From: Ichthyophis bannanicus | Lineage: Eukaryota > Chordata > Amphibia > Gymnophiona > Ichthyophiidae | Reading direction: 5' to 3' | Assembly: GCA_033557465.1 (NCBI GenBank) | Contig: JAWIIG010000025.1 | Span: 5,327,001-5,391,000 of the forward strand | Length of the DNA stretch: 64,000 nt | Shown here: in pieces, positions 63,922 to 64,000 of the stretch | How positions within the stretch are numbered: the stretch's first letter is position 1 | How the letters are laid out: each line of letters starts with the position of its first letter | Position numbers and translations under genes: made by a program | The notes under the pieces: model-generated | The model's database searches: none | Seen by the model: only the letters and a program-made list of their open reading frames with translations | Told to the model about the DNA's origin: nothing

Positions 63922-64000
63922 ATGGCGGCCAAATCTAAGTGTCCCTCCTGCGGCTCTCGCAGGGGAACTTCCTCGGAGGCAGGGAGCTGTAGGGTTTGTG
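63922..64000 (+). CDS. Start of a gag-like zinc-motif ORF, continuing beyond the window
   Basis: The ATG at 63922 opens 26 codons beginning MAAKSKCPSCGS, with Cys at 7, 10, 23 and 26. The spacing C-x2-C-x12-C-x2-C is the one found at the start of the gag ORFs of copies B1, C, D and F. The sequence around the cysteines is different. With the TATA-like box about 1 kb upstream, it may be the 5' part of another recombinase retrotransposon subfamily. The rest lies outside the window, so this rests on 26 codons. Confidence 0.4.
   Translation, partial: MAAKSKCPSCGSRRGTSSEAGSCRVC

Overview
The window looks like non-coding DNA from a large, repeat-rich vertebrate genome. The mix of DIRS-type tyrosine-recombinase retrotransposons, CR1/L3-like and L2-like LINEs, tRNA-derived SINEs and hAT/Harbinger-type DNA elements fits an amphibian best. 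My impression from repeat consensus tails is a caecilian, but that is inference and no species can be read from the sequence. Nothing suggests bacteria: there are no operons or Shine-Dalgarno spacing, and canonical splice signals and A-rich retroposon tails are present.

Layout. 1-3513: old DIRS copy A (3' two thirds). 3586-8770: non-autonomous hAT-like element with an exact 8-bp target duplication; a second copy of the same family (4575-7499) sits inside it with its own duplication, and both carry minisatellites and long palindromes. 9084-9602: hAT-type MITE split by a CR1 fragment. 9603-16586: CR1 remnants on both strands and two SINEs. 16587-36243: a pile of four DIRS copies: B1 (interrupted by B2), B2 (3' end lost, fused to C), and C (split by the complete copy D, 29498-35111). 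36244-41367: a CR1 copy carrying an L2-like LINE and a SINE. 41368-47050: full-length DIRS copy E. 47355-47482: palindromic Harbinger-type MITE. 47640-48285: CR1 3' ends. 49555-50177: a 0.6-kb palindrome. 50202-55869: full-length DIRS copy F. 56078-62525: DIRS copies G and H of another subfamily. 62892-64000: TATA-containing 5' region and the first codons of a further gag-like ORF.

Two short open segments with good splice sites (10403-10477 and 48904-49017, both + strand and both phase 0) look like host exons. If so, most of the DIRS pile lies in one 38.4-kb intron. A weaker third candidate is at 9625-9684.

The DIRS copies share one plan: left inverted repeat with a GGTACC-centred palindrome, gag-like ORF with a C-x2-C-x12-C-x2-C motif, pol (reverse transcriptase, RNase H, methyltransferase-like region) in the +1 frame, tyrosine recombinase back in the gag frame, an internal complementary region matching the joined ends, and a longer right inverted repeat. 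No copy is fully intact. D has the best pol; F has the best recombinase. The L2-like LINE and the abundant SINE share a 3' tail, so the LINE probably mobilised the SINE.
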